Below, one piece after another: positions 17,991 through 26,788 of a stretch of 64,000 nt of DNA. The first letter of the stretch is position 1. Every line of letters starts with the position of its first letter. The position numbers and the translations under genes are program-made. The notes under the pieces were generated by a model. It ran no database searches. It worked only from the letters and a program-made list of their open reading frames with translations, and was not told where the DNA came from. The stretch comes from Adlercreutzia wanghongyangiae (lineage in GTDB: Bacteria; Actinomycetota; Coriobacteriia; Coriobacteriales; Eggerthellaceae), in assembly GCF_035989245.1 (NCBI RefSeq), contig NZ_JAYMFF010000001.1:1-64000 (forward strand). The letters run 5' to 3'.

Positions 17991-18181
17991 GGGCTCCGGT
18001 ACCCGCGACCGCCGACCTCTGCGCGCCCCTCGGAGAACGCGGCTGGTAAGAAGTAGATTCCACTTCAGCAGCAGCGATGCCGGAGACGTACCGAAATGCG
18101 TGCGTCATCCCCTCTACTTCTTTTGCCGCGCTCGCAGAGGGAAAAGCGCGCAGCGGGCGGCGGTCGCGGGTACTGGAGCCC
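17991..18181. repeat. Long imperfect inverted repeat element
   Basis: Arms of about 67 nt (17991-18057) and 69 nt (18113-18181) are largely complementary, for example GGGCTCCGGTACCCGCGACC against GGTCGCGGGTACTGGAGCCC, and AGAAGTAGA against TCTACTTCT. The 55-bp centre is unrelated. It fills most of the 343-bp gap between the NapH-like and Fe-S genes. A CCTTCGACTTCGCGCTTCGC tract at 17943-17962 just outside looks like another repeat fragment. No transposase is present; it could be a MITE-like or hairpin-RNA element. Confidence 0.7.
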
Positions 18182-18197
18182 GAAAGCCGACCAGCCC

Positions 18198-19202
18198 CTA
18201 GTCCAGCTTCGGCTCCAAATCGTCCATGACGGGCTCGGGAATCTCCACCACCGTCTTTCCCGCCTTCTTGCCCACGAATACCGGCATGGTAATGGCCTTC
18301 GCGGGACACGCGTCCACGCAGTTGCGGCAGCGCGTGCAGTCGGCCATGGTGCGCAGGCCGAATTCCGGATGGCGAATGTTGATGTCGGCCTCGCACGCCT
18401 CGGCGCAGCGACTGCACGAAGTGGCATGAGCGGTCTCCAGGCACTTCTCGTCGTTTATAACGGGCACGAAGGTGCGCGAGAAACGACCCACCAGGTTCAT
18501 CAGAGCCGACAGCGGGCAGAAGTTGCTGCACCATTTGCGCAGCACCACCAACTCCACGATAAGCAGAACCGGAATGAGCACCAACCCGATAGTGGCATCG
18601 CCGTGAGCGAAGGCACGCCACACCACCAACACGGTGGCGAAGGTGAGACCCACCGGGCACACCAGGCAGAACACCGGGAACCCGAACACAGCCGTGGAAA
18701 GCAGGGCGCCGCCCAGCACCGCATGACGCGAATCCAACTTGCCGTGGTGCACGGGCTGGCATTTCCCGCAAGCCCCGCAAGTATGGCCGGCCTTAGCTGC
18801 CTTCAACCCCTCAAGCTCCTGCTTGGACACCGCTTTGATCGCCGTGTTCTTCTGCTCCGCCAGCGCTCGGCGCTTGGCCGGCGAGCGGAAGAAGTCGCGC
18901 ACGCGATCGATGAGCATAGTGGGACACACCCACGAGCAGAAGGCGCGACCGAACAGCAGCACCAGCGCCGCCACAATCAGCAGCGACACCACCGCGCGCG
19001 GAATCATGGTCTTCGTGGCAATCATGGTTCCCAGCGCGCCCAACGGGCACAGCAGCGAGAACGTATCCCAGCCGAAACCCGACAACGTGCCCGCACTCAC
19101 TCCGGCCACCAGGCCAGCGGAAAGCCCCACGAACACCACGGCGCCCACCGCCGTGCGCAAGGTGCGGGTCCTCAACTTCTTTTCTTTGGTCTTCTCAGCC
19201 AT
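18198..19202 (-). CDS. NapH/CcoG-like membrane ferredoxin
   Basis: A 334-residue membrane iron-sulfur protein. It has about four to five transmembrane helices and the family's paired motifs FCSWVCPTMLIDRVRDF and FCLVCPVGLTF, plus WCSNFCPLSALMN. A Cys-rich loop CGACGKCQPVHHGKLDSRH follows helix 2. The cytoplasmic tail holds two ferredoxin sites: CSRCAEACEADI and CTRCRNCVDACPAKAI. NapH-type proteins oxidise menaquinol and hand electrons to NapG-type proteins. Here the NapG-like gene sits 8 bp upstream, so the pair probably links the quinone pool to an extracytoplasmic reductase, plausibly the molybdoenzyme of this locus. Ribosome site GGGGGATTC. Confidence 0.9.
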   Translation of the reverse strand: MAEKTKEKKLRTRTLRTAVGAVVFVGLSAGLVAGVSAGTLSGFGWDTFSLLCPLGALGTMIATKTMIPRAVVSLLIVAALVLLFGRAFCSWVCPTMLIDRVRDFFRSPAKRRALAEQKNTAIKAVSKQELEGLKAAKAGHTCGACGKCQPVHHGKLDSRHAVLGGALLSTAVFGFPVFCLVCPVGLTFATVLVVWRAFAHGDATIGLVLIPVLLIVELVVLRKWCSNFCPLSALMNLVGRFSRTFVPVINDEKCLETAHATSCSRCAEACEADINIRHPEFGLRTMADCTRCRNCVDACPAKAITMPVFVGKKAGKTVVEIPEPVMDDLEPKLD

Positions 19203-19210
19203 GAATCCCC

Positions 19211-19984
19211 CTAAACCTCAACGGGACGCACCACAATGGCACGCTCGGTCGACTTGATGGAACCCGACGACAACGACAGGCACACGGCCTGGCAGGCGCC
19301 ACAGCCGTTGCACTTGTCCTCCACGACATAGGGAATGGGGTTGGCGCCTCCCTCGTCCTGAAGCTCGATGGCACCGTATTTGCAGGCGTCATAGCAGTCG
19401 CGGCACCCGGTGAGGCGATAGGCCAGGCAGGTGCGCGGGTCGATCTGCGCCGTGCCGATGATCACATTGCCGGTCTCGGCCGTCTCGGGATCGCCCACGA
19501 CGGCATCCGCCGGCAGGGCCAGAGCCTCCGTGGGACACACTTCCACGCACAGCGGCACGCCGCCGTTTTCCTCGGAGCAGAAGTCGCAGTAATTCCCCGT
19601 GTTGAAATCGAGCATGGGGCTGCGCATGCCCAGCAAGCCGTCCTCGATCTTCGCTGGCACGATAGCCTGGCGCGGGCACGCCTCATAGCAGCGCTCGCAG
19701 CGAATACACGCGCTCACCAAATGGGCCTCGTCCGCACCTCCCGGCGGTCTGTTCAGCGGATTATGGCCCGCATAGCGCAAACCGCCCAAGCCCATCAGGG
19801 CCACCGTGGAACCCACGCCGATGAGCAGGCCGCGCCGCGTAATGCCGCCGTGTGGCTCACGTTTGGCTTCGGCCGCTTCCGCGACGAAAGCAACTTCAGC
19901 CGCCATCTCAGGGGCTGCCCCGGCTGCCGCTTCGGGGGCAACCGTGGAAGCCGGCGCACCCACCTCTTTCATCTCCTTTGACAT
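19211..19984 (-). CDS. NapG-like Tat-exported ferredoxin
   Basis: A 257-residue protein starting MSKEMKEVGAPAS after AGAGGAGGAATCA. A ~45-residue Ala/Glu-rich N-terminal extension precedes the twin-arginine signal GGITRRGLLIGVGSTVALMG. Four 4Fe-4S sites follow: CIRCERCYEACPRQAI, CDFCSEENGGVPLCVEVCPTEAL, CRDCYDACKYGAI with its partner Cys, and CNGCGACQAVCLSL. This is the NapG layout. It would accept electrons from the NapH-like protein at the outer face of the membrane. It is encoded in the same direction and directly before napH-like. The gap to the NrfD gene holds a palindromic repeat, so this pair may have its own promoter. Confidence 0.9.
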   Translation of the reverse strand: MSKEMKEVGAPASTVAPEAAAGAAPEMAAEVAFVAEAAEAKREPHGGITRRGLLIGVGSTVALMGLGGLRYAGHNPLNRPPGGADEAHLVSACIRCERCYEACPRQAIVPAKIEDGLLGMRSPMLDFNTGNYCDFCSEENGGVPLCVEVCPTEALALPADAVVGDPETAETGNVIIGTAQIDPRTCLAYRLTGCRDCYDACKYGAIELQDEGGANPIPYVVEDKCNGCGACQAVCLSLSSGSIKSTERAIVVRPVEV

Positions 19985-20100
19985 TGATTCCTCCTCTTCA
20001 AGAATCCTCTGAGAGTTCGCTCCTCTTCGAGCGCTTTCGGAGAAAAAGCTCGAAGAGAGGCAACCATCCCAGTCGCGCCAACAGTCGCGCCCCAAACCCG

Positions 20101-20221
20101 CGAATTGCTTTCAAAATCACGGGTAGCGTAGTTTCCGGCGCGATTTTTCGTCTCCCGTGCTTTCAAAATGACGGGTAGCGTAGTTTCGGGGTACGCTACC
20201 CGTCATTTTGAAAGCAATTCG
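20101..20221. repeat. Composite palindromic repeat, copy 1 (GGGTAGCGTAG family)
   Basis: Three related units: CTTTCAAAATCACGGGTAGC direct, then again direct (CTTTCAAAATGACGGGTAGC), then GGG and an inverted copy ending TTTTGAAAGCAATTCG. The outer arms (20101-20131 against 20191-20221) match at all but one or two positions. The same three-unit plan recurs at 28907-29022 with matched changes in both arms. It lies between the NapG-like and NrfD-like genes of the molybdoenzyme locus. Confidence 0.8.
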
Positions 20222-20237
20222 CCCCATCGGCATTAAA

Positions 20238-20292
20238 CGAAGCGGGCTTTTGCGTTGCCTGCGGGGCTTGCCATTAGAACAGCCCGCTTCGC
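20238..20292 (-). terminator. Possible terminator after the NrfD-like gene
   Basis: CGAAGCGGGC pairs with GCCCGCTTCG across a long 35-nt loop. On the minus strand the stem is followed by TTTAATG. It lies downstream of the NrfD-like stop codon and could end the catalytic operon before the NapG-like gene. The large loop makes it weaker than a standard terminator. Confidence 0.4.
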
Positions 20293-20355
20293 CATCATGC
20301 TTCTTGGGGAAGACGCACCGACCGACCAGAGACGGCGCGTCCCCCCACGTTTACG

Positions 20356-21270
20356 TTAGTTCAGCGCCCACTGGAACTGAATCAGCGCGTTCACAGCCAC
20401 TTCGTACAGCAGCACGCGCCACACGAGCGTGCCCGCCACGGCGCACACCAGGCCGATGGCGGCCACCACCAGCACGCGCTCGGCGGGAATCTTGCCCACC
20501 ATCACCAGCGCGGCCAGCACCGCCGGCGCCACGCAGCCGATGCCCATCACGCCTAGCCAGAAGGCCAGAGCATGCTCGCCCGCCATGATAGCGGCGGTCA
20601 CCTGCTCGGCCTGGCGCATGGCCACATCGGGCAGAGTGGGATCGAAGTAGTACTCCATCTCGGTGTAGTGGCCGCCCATGCCGGAGATCATCACCGCGTA
20701 AGCCAGCGAAACCACCGCGCAGACCACTGCGCCCACCAGGGCCACCGTAGCCGACAGCTTCACGGCATCGTCGCACTTCACCGCCGCAGCGATGACCAGC
20801 GCGCCGAAACCACCCAGCAGCACCGTGGTCACAATGTAGTAGACCGGCAACAGCAGGGTGTCCCACACGGGAATGGCGGCCATCAGGTAGCTTTCGCCCG
20901 TCGCGAAGGGCAGCGCCACCGACACCACGATGGCCATCACGGCGCACCATTTGGGGGCGACGCCCTCCTCGGAACGGCGCATCATCAGGAAATACAGCAC
21001 CACAGCCAGGGCGAACACAATCACGGCGATCAGCTCGATGGTGATGCCCGAGGTAATGTGGCCGAAGCCGTTCAGCATGCGCAGCGGGTGCTGCAGATGG
21101 AAGAACACCGCCAGGCCGCCCACGGCCAGAGCCACGATGGCGCTGGCGCAGGAAGCCAGCTGCATGGCCTTACCGCGTCCCGCCAGGGTCAGAATGCCCT
21201 GTACGAGAAAGACGCCGCTGGCCAGGCAGTTAAAGAAGGTGAAGAGAATCAAAGGCCATTGGATTTCCAT
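20356..21270 (-). CDS. NrfD/DmsC-like membrane anchor of the molybdoenzyme
   Basis: A 304-residue integral membrane protein with about eight hydrophobic helices (MEIQWPLILFTFFNCLASGVFLVQGILTL, and FHLQHPLRMLNGFGHITSGITIELIAV). The HLQHPLRMLNGFGH segment resembles the quinol-site region of DmsC-type anchors. It begins 6 bp after the Fe-S subunit stop and is the third gene of a canonical DmsABC-like set. It would anchor the complex and exchange electrons with menaquinol. Ribosome site GGAGGGAG. Confidence 0.88.
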   Translation of the reverse strand: MEIQWPLILFTFFNCLASGVFLVQGILTLAGRGKAMQLASCASAIVALAVGGLAVFFHLQHPLRMLNGFGHITSGITIELIAVIVFALAVVLYFLMMRRSEEGVAPKWCAVMAIVVSVALPFATGESYLMAAIPVWDTLLLPVYYIVTTVLLGGFGALVIAAAVKCDDAVKLSATVALVGAVVCAVVSLAYAVMISGMGGHYTEMEYYFDPTLPDVAMRQAEQVTAAIMAGEHALAFWLGVMGIGCVAPAVLAALVMVGKIPAERVLVVAAIGLVCAVAGTLVWRVLLYEVAVNALIQFQWALN

Positions 21271-21276
21271 GCGTGG

Positions 21277-21936
21277 TTACTCCCTCCACTTTCGGCCCTC
21301 GCGCAACAAGTACATCAGCTTCGGCTCGTTGCCCTTGTCGGTGAGGTGGTGAATATCGTTCTCGGTGAAGGCCTCGACGTAGTCCTTCAGCTTCACGCGC
21401 GTCTTGGTCATGTCGTCGTACTGGCAGCCCGGGCTGTCGGGATGCGCCGGGCCCTCGAAGTTCTCGACGCCGTTGTCCAGATCGCCGAAGAAGCGGGCGC
21501 GGGCGCCGCACTGGGCCACACACTGGGGCAGCTCACCTTGGCTGGTGCGCTGCTCGCACAAGGTGCACTTCTCCACGACGCGCTCGGTCTGGTTCAGGTA
21601 ACGCACGCCGTAGGGGCAGGCCATGGCGCAGAACTGGCAGCCGATGCACTTGTCCTTGTCAATCTGAATGGTGCCGTCCTCGGCCACGTGCGAAGCCTCG
21701 GTGGGGCACACGCGCACACACTCGGGATTCGAGCAATGCTGGCACTGCACCGGGAGGAAGTACATCTCCACATCCGGGTAGGTGCCGCTGCCGCCCTCGA
21801 TGGGGTGAGGCCCCACGCGCAGGGTCTTGATCCAGAAGTTGCCCACGTCCACGCCGTTGATGGCCTTGCACGCCACGGTGCAGGCGAGGCATCCCGTGCA
21901 GCGGTTCAAATCGGTGATGATCGCGTAATTCGCCAT
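21277..21936 (-). CDS. DmsB-like 4Fe-4S electron-transfer subunit
   Basis: A 219-residue ferredoxin with the four-cluster layout of DmsB/NrfC: CTGCLACTVACKAIN, CQHCSNPECVRVCPTEA, CIGCQFCAMACPYGVR and CTLCEQRTSQGELPQCVAQCGARA. It would carry electrons between the membrane anchor and the catalytic subunit on the outer face; it has no signal of its own, as is usual when it is co-exported with the Tat-borne large subunit. Strong ribosome site AAAGGAGGAAGCA. The gene lies 13 bp after the catalytic gene. Confidence 0.95.
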   Translation of the reverse strand: MANYAIITDLNRCTGCLACTVACKAINGVDVGNFWIKTLRVGPHPIEGGSGTYPDVEMYFLPVQCQHCSNPECVRVCPTEASHVAEDGTIQIDKDKCIGCQFCAMACPYGVRYLNQTERVVEKCTLCEQRTSQGELPQCVAQCGARARFFGDLDNGVENFEGPAHPDSPGCQYDDMTKTRVKLKDYVEAFTENDIHHLTDKGNEPKLMYLLREGRKWRE

Positions 21937-21949
21937 TGCTTCCTCCTTT

Positions 21950-24900
21950 CTATTCCTTCACGAGGCTGATGGTCTGCAGGCCCTTGGCATCGGCACTCGC
22001 GTAGGTGAGCTCCACCTTCGAGTCGTCCAGACGCGGGTCGTTGGCCAGCCATTCCTTCAGACGCGGGTCGTTGGCGTTCGTGATGGCCTCGTTGCCCCAC
22101 GGATCGCACGGCACCGGGTTGCCGAACGGCGAGTTCTCCTCGGTAGCCTTGTACACCACCATCGGGTTGCCGCGCAGCTGCGAGGCGCCGCAGATCCAGC
22201 ACTGGGCATACTTGTCCATGGTACAGTTGATGCCGACCAGCTCGAAGCCGTGGGCGGCGTGATCCATCTCGGGATACCACCAGGCGTGGTTGGCGTTGGT
22301 GGTGCCTTCCTTGATGCCGTAGTACAGGTCGGCCACCTCGCGGATGGCGCCCCACGGAGTGCGCACCCACACCCAGTCGCCCTGCTCGATGCCCAGGCGC
22401 GCGGCGTCGTTCGGGTTCATCTCGAAACGCGGCGACGGCCACAGCTCGCGGCACCAGGGCAGCTGACGGTGCTCGGAGTGGAAGTACACAGGCTGACGGG
22501 CGCCGGAGGTGCAGATGAAAGTGGCCTCCGGGTTCTCCTTCACGGCCTGCTTGTAGGCTTCCAGGTTGTCGGTAGTGCCGTTGTCGGTGGCCTGGCCGGT
22601 GCCCACGCCCTCGATAAGGTGGTAGGGCTTGTTCAGGTAGTTGTCGCTGTTGTAGCTGGCGCCGTCCACCAGATTGGCGTCGTACCACTCGGGCGCCTGA
22701 ACGCGGGAGTTCTTCGGCTCGAACCAGTGCGGGAACTTGTCGATATCGGGAATGTCGCCGGCGTAGGCCGCACGATCGGGCGAGCACACCTCGGCGAAGG
22801 TCTTCGTCTCGTCGCCGATGTAGGACTCGCAGATGGTCGACCAGATCTCCACCTTGCCGGTGGGGGTGCCGAAGGCGCACTTCTCATCCACGGCGGCGTA
22901 CAGGTTGTAGCCGGCCTGCTGGCGACGGTAGCCCATCTCCCAGCGACGGTAGGTGCCCCAGCGCTCGGGGTGCCACTTGCGGCAGTCGAACCAGCCCTCT
23001 TCCTGGAACTTCGCCGCGTACTGCGGGAAATCGGGACCCTCGGGGAACTCCTCGGTCTTCCACCAGTCGGTGGCGTCCTTCAGCACGCGGTACTCCTGCT
23101 CGTCGTAGCCCACGGTACCGCCGGCCTGCACGAAGTCGTGGTAGTCCAGGTTCAGCCACTCGTCGTACTCGGGGTCGCGGTCGTTGAACGGCACGCCCAT
23201 GGACTTGTGCAGGCACACCACGAAGGTGGGGTCGAACACCACATCGCCAATGGGCTCCACGCAGCGCTGGCCCGCGCCGAAAATGCCGCCGGCGCCCTGG
23301 GACACACGACCGGTGTTAGTCTCCAGCCAGTGAGTGCAGGGGAAGACGTAGTCGGCGGTGCCGTTGTTCGGGCAGGACCACAGGTTGATGTCCACCCAGA
23401 AGTCCAGCTGCGTCAGCGCGTCCCACGCCTCCAGCAGGTTCGACTGGTTCATGAAGTCGCCAGACATGCAGATACCGCCGTACAGCTTGTAGGGCGAATT
23501 CACCTCGCGGATGGCGTCCCAGATAGAGCTGGCGTCGGTCCAGGAGTTCCAGAAACGCAGCAGCGGGAAGCGCTCGGCGGAAATCTGATCCTCGTTGGCC
23601 TCGAAGGGCGTCTTCACGCCGGGAAAGGCGCGGGAACCCTTGTAGTCGCCGCCCTTGCGCATGGCGATGATGCGGGCCTCCTCATCGGTGGGGATGTGGT
23701 TGCCGTAGCGCTCCATCAGCGGCGAGTTCTCGTCCTGCAGGTACTTCACGAAGTTCTGGATCAGCGGGATCTGCTGCTCGATGGTCAGGTCGCGCGGGGT
23801 GTCGCCCAGCTCCATGGAGCCGATGCCCTCGCGAATGCCCCAGTCCACCGGATCGTGGTCGCTCACGATCATGTTGGCGCGGCCGCAGCAGCCGTCTACC
23901 TGGGCCTTGGAGGAGCCGCGGTTGCCGGCCGGCTCGTCGGAGTTGCCGGTCAGGCAGGCGATCAGCTGCAGGGCGCGGGTATTCTGCACCGCGTGGCCCG
24001 TCTGATCGGGAGCCAGCTGGTAGTGAATGCCGCCGTTGCCGTGAAGCGGGTTCAGGCGCGTGGTGTAGATGCGCACGGCCTCCTCGATCTTATCGGCGGG
24101 CACCTCGGTCACCTGGGACACGTAGTCGAGCGTGTACTCCTCCAGGTTGTGCTCCCACTCCTGCCACACCGACTTGGCCTCGATCATGCGGCCATCGGCC
24201 AGCTTCACCTGCACACCGTCGGGCCACAGCTCTGGGTCCTTCGGCAGGCCCTTGGGGTTGCTCTTCGCGCCCTTGGCGTTGTCCGCGCCCGTCCAGTAGG
24301 CGTCGTAGGCCGGGTCGGCCGGGTCGGCGAACTTGGAGGGGTCGGGCAGCCAGGCATCGGCGATGATGGGCTTGTAGGGGTGCTCGATCCAGGTGCCGGT
24401 GGTCGGGATCTTGTGCTTCTCGCCCTCCCACTGGCAGGCCTCGGCGTCCCAGTAGGTCGGCTTCTCGTTGGCCGCGTCCCAGCAGATGAAGCGGCGGTAG
24501 GAGTACTGCTCCGGCGCCGGCTCCCACCACTGCGACACCCACTCGCGGTCCAGATCGGCCTCGGTGAGCAAGCGGCTGGTCATGTGAATGCCGCCGTTCA
24601 TCTCCAGGAAGTAGCCCTTGTAGGTCTTGCCGTCGGCCTCGGGGTTGTACAGGAAGGGGCCGTTGGACCAGCGCTTCACGAAGTTCTTGTCGTAGGCGTC
24701 GTTGTCCACGATCCACTTCAGCCAGCCCAGCGACAAGCATAGGTCGGTGCCGACGCGGATGGGCAGCCACAGGTCGGCCTCCTTGCCGAGCGGGCTCATG
24801 CGCGGGTCGACCAGAATGTGCTTGTAGGCGCGCTGCGAGCAGTCAACCACGGTACGGTTCGTGGAGTCGTAGTTCGAATACTCCGACGCGGTACCCCACT

Positions 24901-25537
24901 GCACGTACACGATGGGGCCCTGCTCCACCTCCATCCACGGCGAGCCCTTCTCGTCGGTCAGAACGCCGCCGAAGTGACGCGGACCCTTGCAGATCTCGTA
25001 GGCGGAATGGAAGTTATGGGTGCCGAACACCGACTTCAAGGTGCCGTAGGGCGGCTGGGCCCACACGCGAGACGTGCCGCCCATAGAAAAGATCGACTTG
25101 CCGCCGTACTTCTCGATCAGCTCGTTGAACTTGGCACCGATCTCGTCCATGGCCTCGGCGAAGTTCACGCGCACCCAACCCGGATCGTCCTCGCCCTTGG
25201 GATTGGTGCGCTTCATGGTGTAGCGCAGGCGGTCGGGGTGATACAGCGCCAGCATAGACGCCTGCGACTTCGCGCAGCAATGCCCGCGGCTGTGCGCATT
25301 GGACTCGTCACCTTCCACCTTGATGACCTTGTTGTCCTGCACGGTGACCCACACACCGCATTCGCACTTGCCGCATGCGCGGCAGCAGGAACGGATGCGC
25401 TTGACCTCGCCAGCTGATTCGTCGACGCCCTCGGCCAGAGCCGCCGACGGCACGGCGGCGAAGCTCAACGTGCTCGCAGCGCCCGTCACGGCAGCCGCCT
25501 TCAGGAAACTGCGACGAGTCAGTGAAAGTTTAGCCAT
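21950..25537 (-). CDS. Tat-exported molybdopterin oxidoreductase, large catalytic subunit
   Basis: A 1195-residue DMSO-reductase-family enzyme, clearly longer than DmsA (~800). Tat signal TRRSFLKAAAVTGAAS, then a Cys cluster for one 4Fe-4S (C51, C52, C55, C58, C60; C87, C88). Family blocks include ANMIVSDHDPVDWG, LTGNSDEPAGNRG, HWLETNTGRVSQGAGG and a C-terminal bis-MGD domain (ECLW-like ELWPSPRFEMNPNDAARLGIEQGDWVWVRTPWG, WWYPEMDHAAHGFE). Many Trp/Tyr/Asp-rich inserts account for the length. The Mo ligand is not obvious. Size and DmsB/NrfD partners recall catechol dehydroxylases and related enzymes of Eggerthella and Gordonibacter, but the substrate cannot be read. TorD is encoded nearby. Ribosome site AGGAGGACCC. 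Confidence 0.93.
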   Translation of the reverse strand: MAKLSLTRRSFLKAAAVTGAASTLSFAAVPSAALAEGVDESAGEVKRIRSCCRACGKCECGVWVTVQDNKVIKVEGDESNAHSRGHCCAKSQASMLALYHPDRLRYTMKRTNPKGEDDPGWVRVNFAEAMDEIGAKFNELIEKYGGKSIFSMGGTSRVWAQPPYGTLKSVFGTHNFHSAYEICKGPRHFGGVLTDEKGSPWMEVEQGPIVYVQWGTASEYSNYDSTNRTVVDCSQRAYKHILVDPRMSPLGKEADLWLPIRVGTDLCLSLGWLKWIVDNDAYDKNFVKRWSNGPFLYNPEADGKTYKGYFLEMNGGIHMTSRLLTEADLDREWVSQWWEPAPEQYSYRRFICWDAANEKPTYWDAEACQWEGEKHKIPTTGTWIEHPYKPIIADAWLPDPSKFADPADPAYDAYWTGADNAKGAKSNPKGLPKDPELWPDGVQVKLADGRMIEAKSVWQEWEHNLEEYTLDYVSQVTEVPADKIEEAVRIYTTRLNPLHGNGGIHYQLAPDQTGHAVQNTRALQLIACLTGNSDEPAGNRGSSKAQVDGCCGRANMIVSDHDPVDWGIREGIGSMELGDTPRDLTIEQQIPLIQNFVKYLQDENSPLMERYGNHIPTDEEARIIAMRKGGDYKGSRAFPGVKTPFEANEDQISAERFPLLRFWNSWTDASSIWDAIREVNSPYKLYGGICMSGDFMNQSNLLEAWDALTQLDFWVDINLWSCPNNGTADYVFPCTHWLETNTGRVSQGAGGIFGAGQRCVEPIGDVVFDPTFVVCLHKSMGVPFNDRDPEYDEWLNLDYHDFVQAGGTVGYDEQEYRVLKDATDWWKTEEFPEGPDFPQYAAKFQEEGWFDCRKWHPERWGTYRRWEMGYRRQQAGYNLYAAVDEKCAFGTPTGKVEIWSTICESYIGDETKTFAEVCSPDRAAYAGDIPDIDKFPHWFEPKNSRVQAPEWYDANLVDGASYNSDNYLNKPYHLIEGVGTGQATDNGTTDNLEAYKQAVKENPEATFICTSGARQPVYFHSEHRQLPWCRELWPSPRFEMNPNDAARLGIEQGDWVWVRTPWGAIREVADLYYGIKEGTTNANHAWWYPEMDHAAHGFELVGINCTMDKYAQCWICGASQLRGNPMVVYKATEENSPFGNPVPCDPWGNEAITNANDPRLKEWLANDPRLDDSKVELTYASADAKGLQTISLVKE

Positions 25538-25734
25538 GGGTCCTCCTCTCTCTTACTTGCTTGATTTCCAGCAAAGCGCCGGTGGCGACCGGATCGGCCC
25601 CGGGAACCATGGAGGGGAACGGAACGACCGCGATCGTCCGGCACACCACCGATGCTTTGCTGCCCAACGAAGCGAAATGATACGGAGCCGATCTGTTTCG
25701 CAATCATAAGAGGAGGGGGATTGTGAGTCGTCGA

Positions 25735-25766
25735 ATCATCCCCCTTGCTCATCTTGACGGGATGAT
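25735..25766. promoter_or_regulatory. GGGATGAT inverted half-sites upstream of the molybdoenzyme operon
   Basis: ATCATCCC (25735-25742) and GGGATGAT (25759-25766) are perfect inverted 8-mers 16 bp apart. They lie in the 286-bp divergent gap between the catalytic gene and the plus-strand coiled-coil gene. The same 8-mers abut as a perfect palindrome at 30834-30849, upstream of the TorD block. They are candidate operator sites for a regulator of the whole locus. Confidence 0.6.
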
Positions 25767-25823
25767 TTCCCTGCTTGAGGCCTTTCTATACTGGAAAACG
25801 AAGAGGATAGAAAGGAGAACCCG

Positions 25824-26777
25824 ATGGCAAAACCCCATCCCTCTATGGCGCTTATGCTGGATTTGGACGAGCGGCTCGTTACCCACGACCTGCGTCTGGA
25901 AATCGACCGCTGCTACTCTTACTTGGGAACGCCGGTGGTACGCACGCACGCGACGGCTTCCGGGGAAGTGGAGAACACGTTGGTGATGACGGTGCGCGTA
26001 GGGGCGCGAGAATATCTGGACAGCACCGCGGAAGGCGCCGACGAGCTGTGGAACGACTACATCGAGCACTGGCTGCTGAACCAAGTGCACGCCGTGGAGA
26101 ACCAGATGAAGATCTTCAACCGCCGCCAGCGCGAGGAGAAGCGCGACGAGCTGATGTTCACCTGGCTGGCCATAAGCTTGCAGGGCGGGCGCCTGACGGT
26201 GCGTCTGCGCCTCGATTCCACCTGCGGCATTAATCCGGCCGACAGCGTGTGGGTGTCGCGCGTGCGCACCGCCCTGAACGAGGGGCGCCTCGGCAGCGGC
26301 GTCGTATCCGTGACGCTGCCCTCCGAGGCCTCCTACCAGCAGCAATACGCCGCGGGCATGGCGGCGCTGGCAGCGCGCAAGCTGGCCGAAGAGGAAGCCG
26401 CCCGCGCCGCCGCCGAACAGGAAGCCGCCCAGCGTGCGGCCGCGGAAGAGGCCGCAGATGCCGCCTTCATGGCGTCCCCCGCCCTGGTAGCTGCTGCCCA
26501 AGAGGCCAAGCGTGAAGCCGAGGAAGCGGCGAACCTGGTGGTACAGACCCGCATTGCCCGCGATCTGGAAGCCGCCGAGCGCGGCGAGCTTCAGAAGACG
26601 GCCGAGCAGATTGTGGCCGAGCGCATCGCCGAGGAAATGCATCTGGGCGAGGACATTCAGAAGAAATACGCCCTGCCCGACCCCGACTTCCCCATCGCCT
26701 TCGACCAGTGGACCGTGCACTACGCCGACGGCACCACGCGCGACTTCAACGCCGCCGCCGGCGTCTTAGCCGAGTAA
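25824..26777 (+). CDS. Alanine-rich coiled-coil protein, function unknown
   Basis: A 317-residue soluble protein that I do not recognise. The N-terminal ~170 residues look like a globular mixed alpha/beta domain (LDERLVTHDLRLEIDRCYSY, LWNDYIEHWLLNQVHAVENQM). Residues ~185-275 form a long Ala/Glu helix with coiled-coil periodicity (AARKLAEEEAARAAAEQEAA). The C-terminus is a short conserved-looking domain (ALPDPDFPIAFDQWTVHYADGTTRDFN). No signal peptide or membrane helix. The start follows GAAAGGAGAACCCG. It precedes the helicase-like gene by 11 bp and is probably co-transcribed with it. Confidence 0.75.
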   Translation: MAKPHPSMALMLDLDERLVTHDLRLEIDRCYSYLGTPVVRTHATASGEVENTLVMTVRVGAREYLDSTAEGADELWNDYIEHWLLNQVHAVENQMKIFNRRQREEKRDELMFTWLAISLQGGRLTVRLRLDSTCGINPADSVWVSRVRTALNEGRLGSGVVSVTLPSEASYQQQYAAGMAALAARKLAEEEAARAAAEQEAAQRAAAEEAADAAFMASPALVAAAQEAKREAEEAANLVVQTRIARDLEAAERGELQKTAEQIVAERIAEEMHLGEDIQKKYALPDPDFPIAFDQWTVHYADGTTRDFNAAAGVLAE

Positions 26778-26788
26778 AGGGGGCTGTT

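Noticed and set aside
22250..24742. 830-codon plus-strand frame opposite the molybdoenzyme gene
   Set aside because: It is the mirror of the catalytic subunit. It has no ribosome site and a Val/Gly/His-rich composition typical of antisense frames in high-GC DNA.
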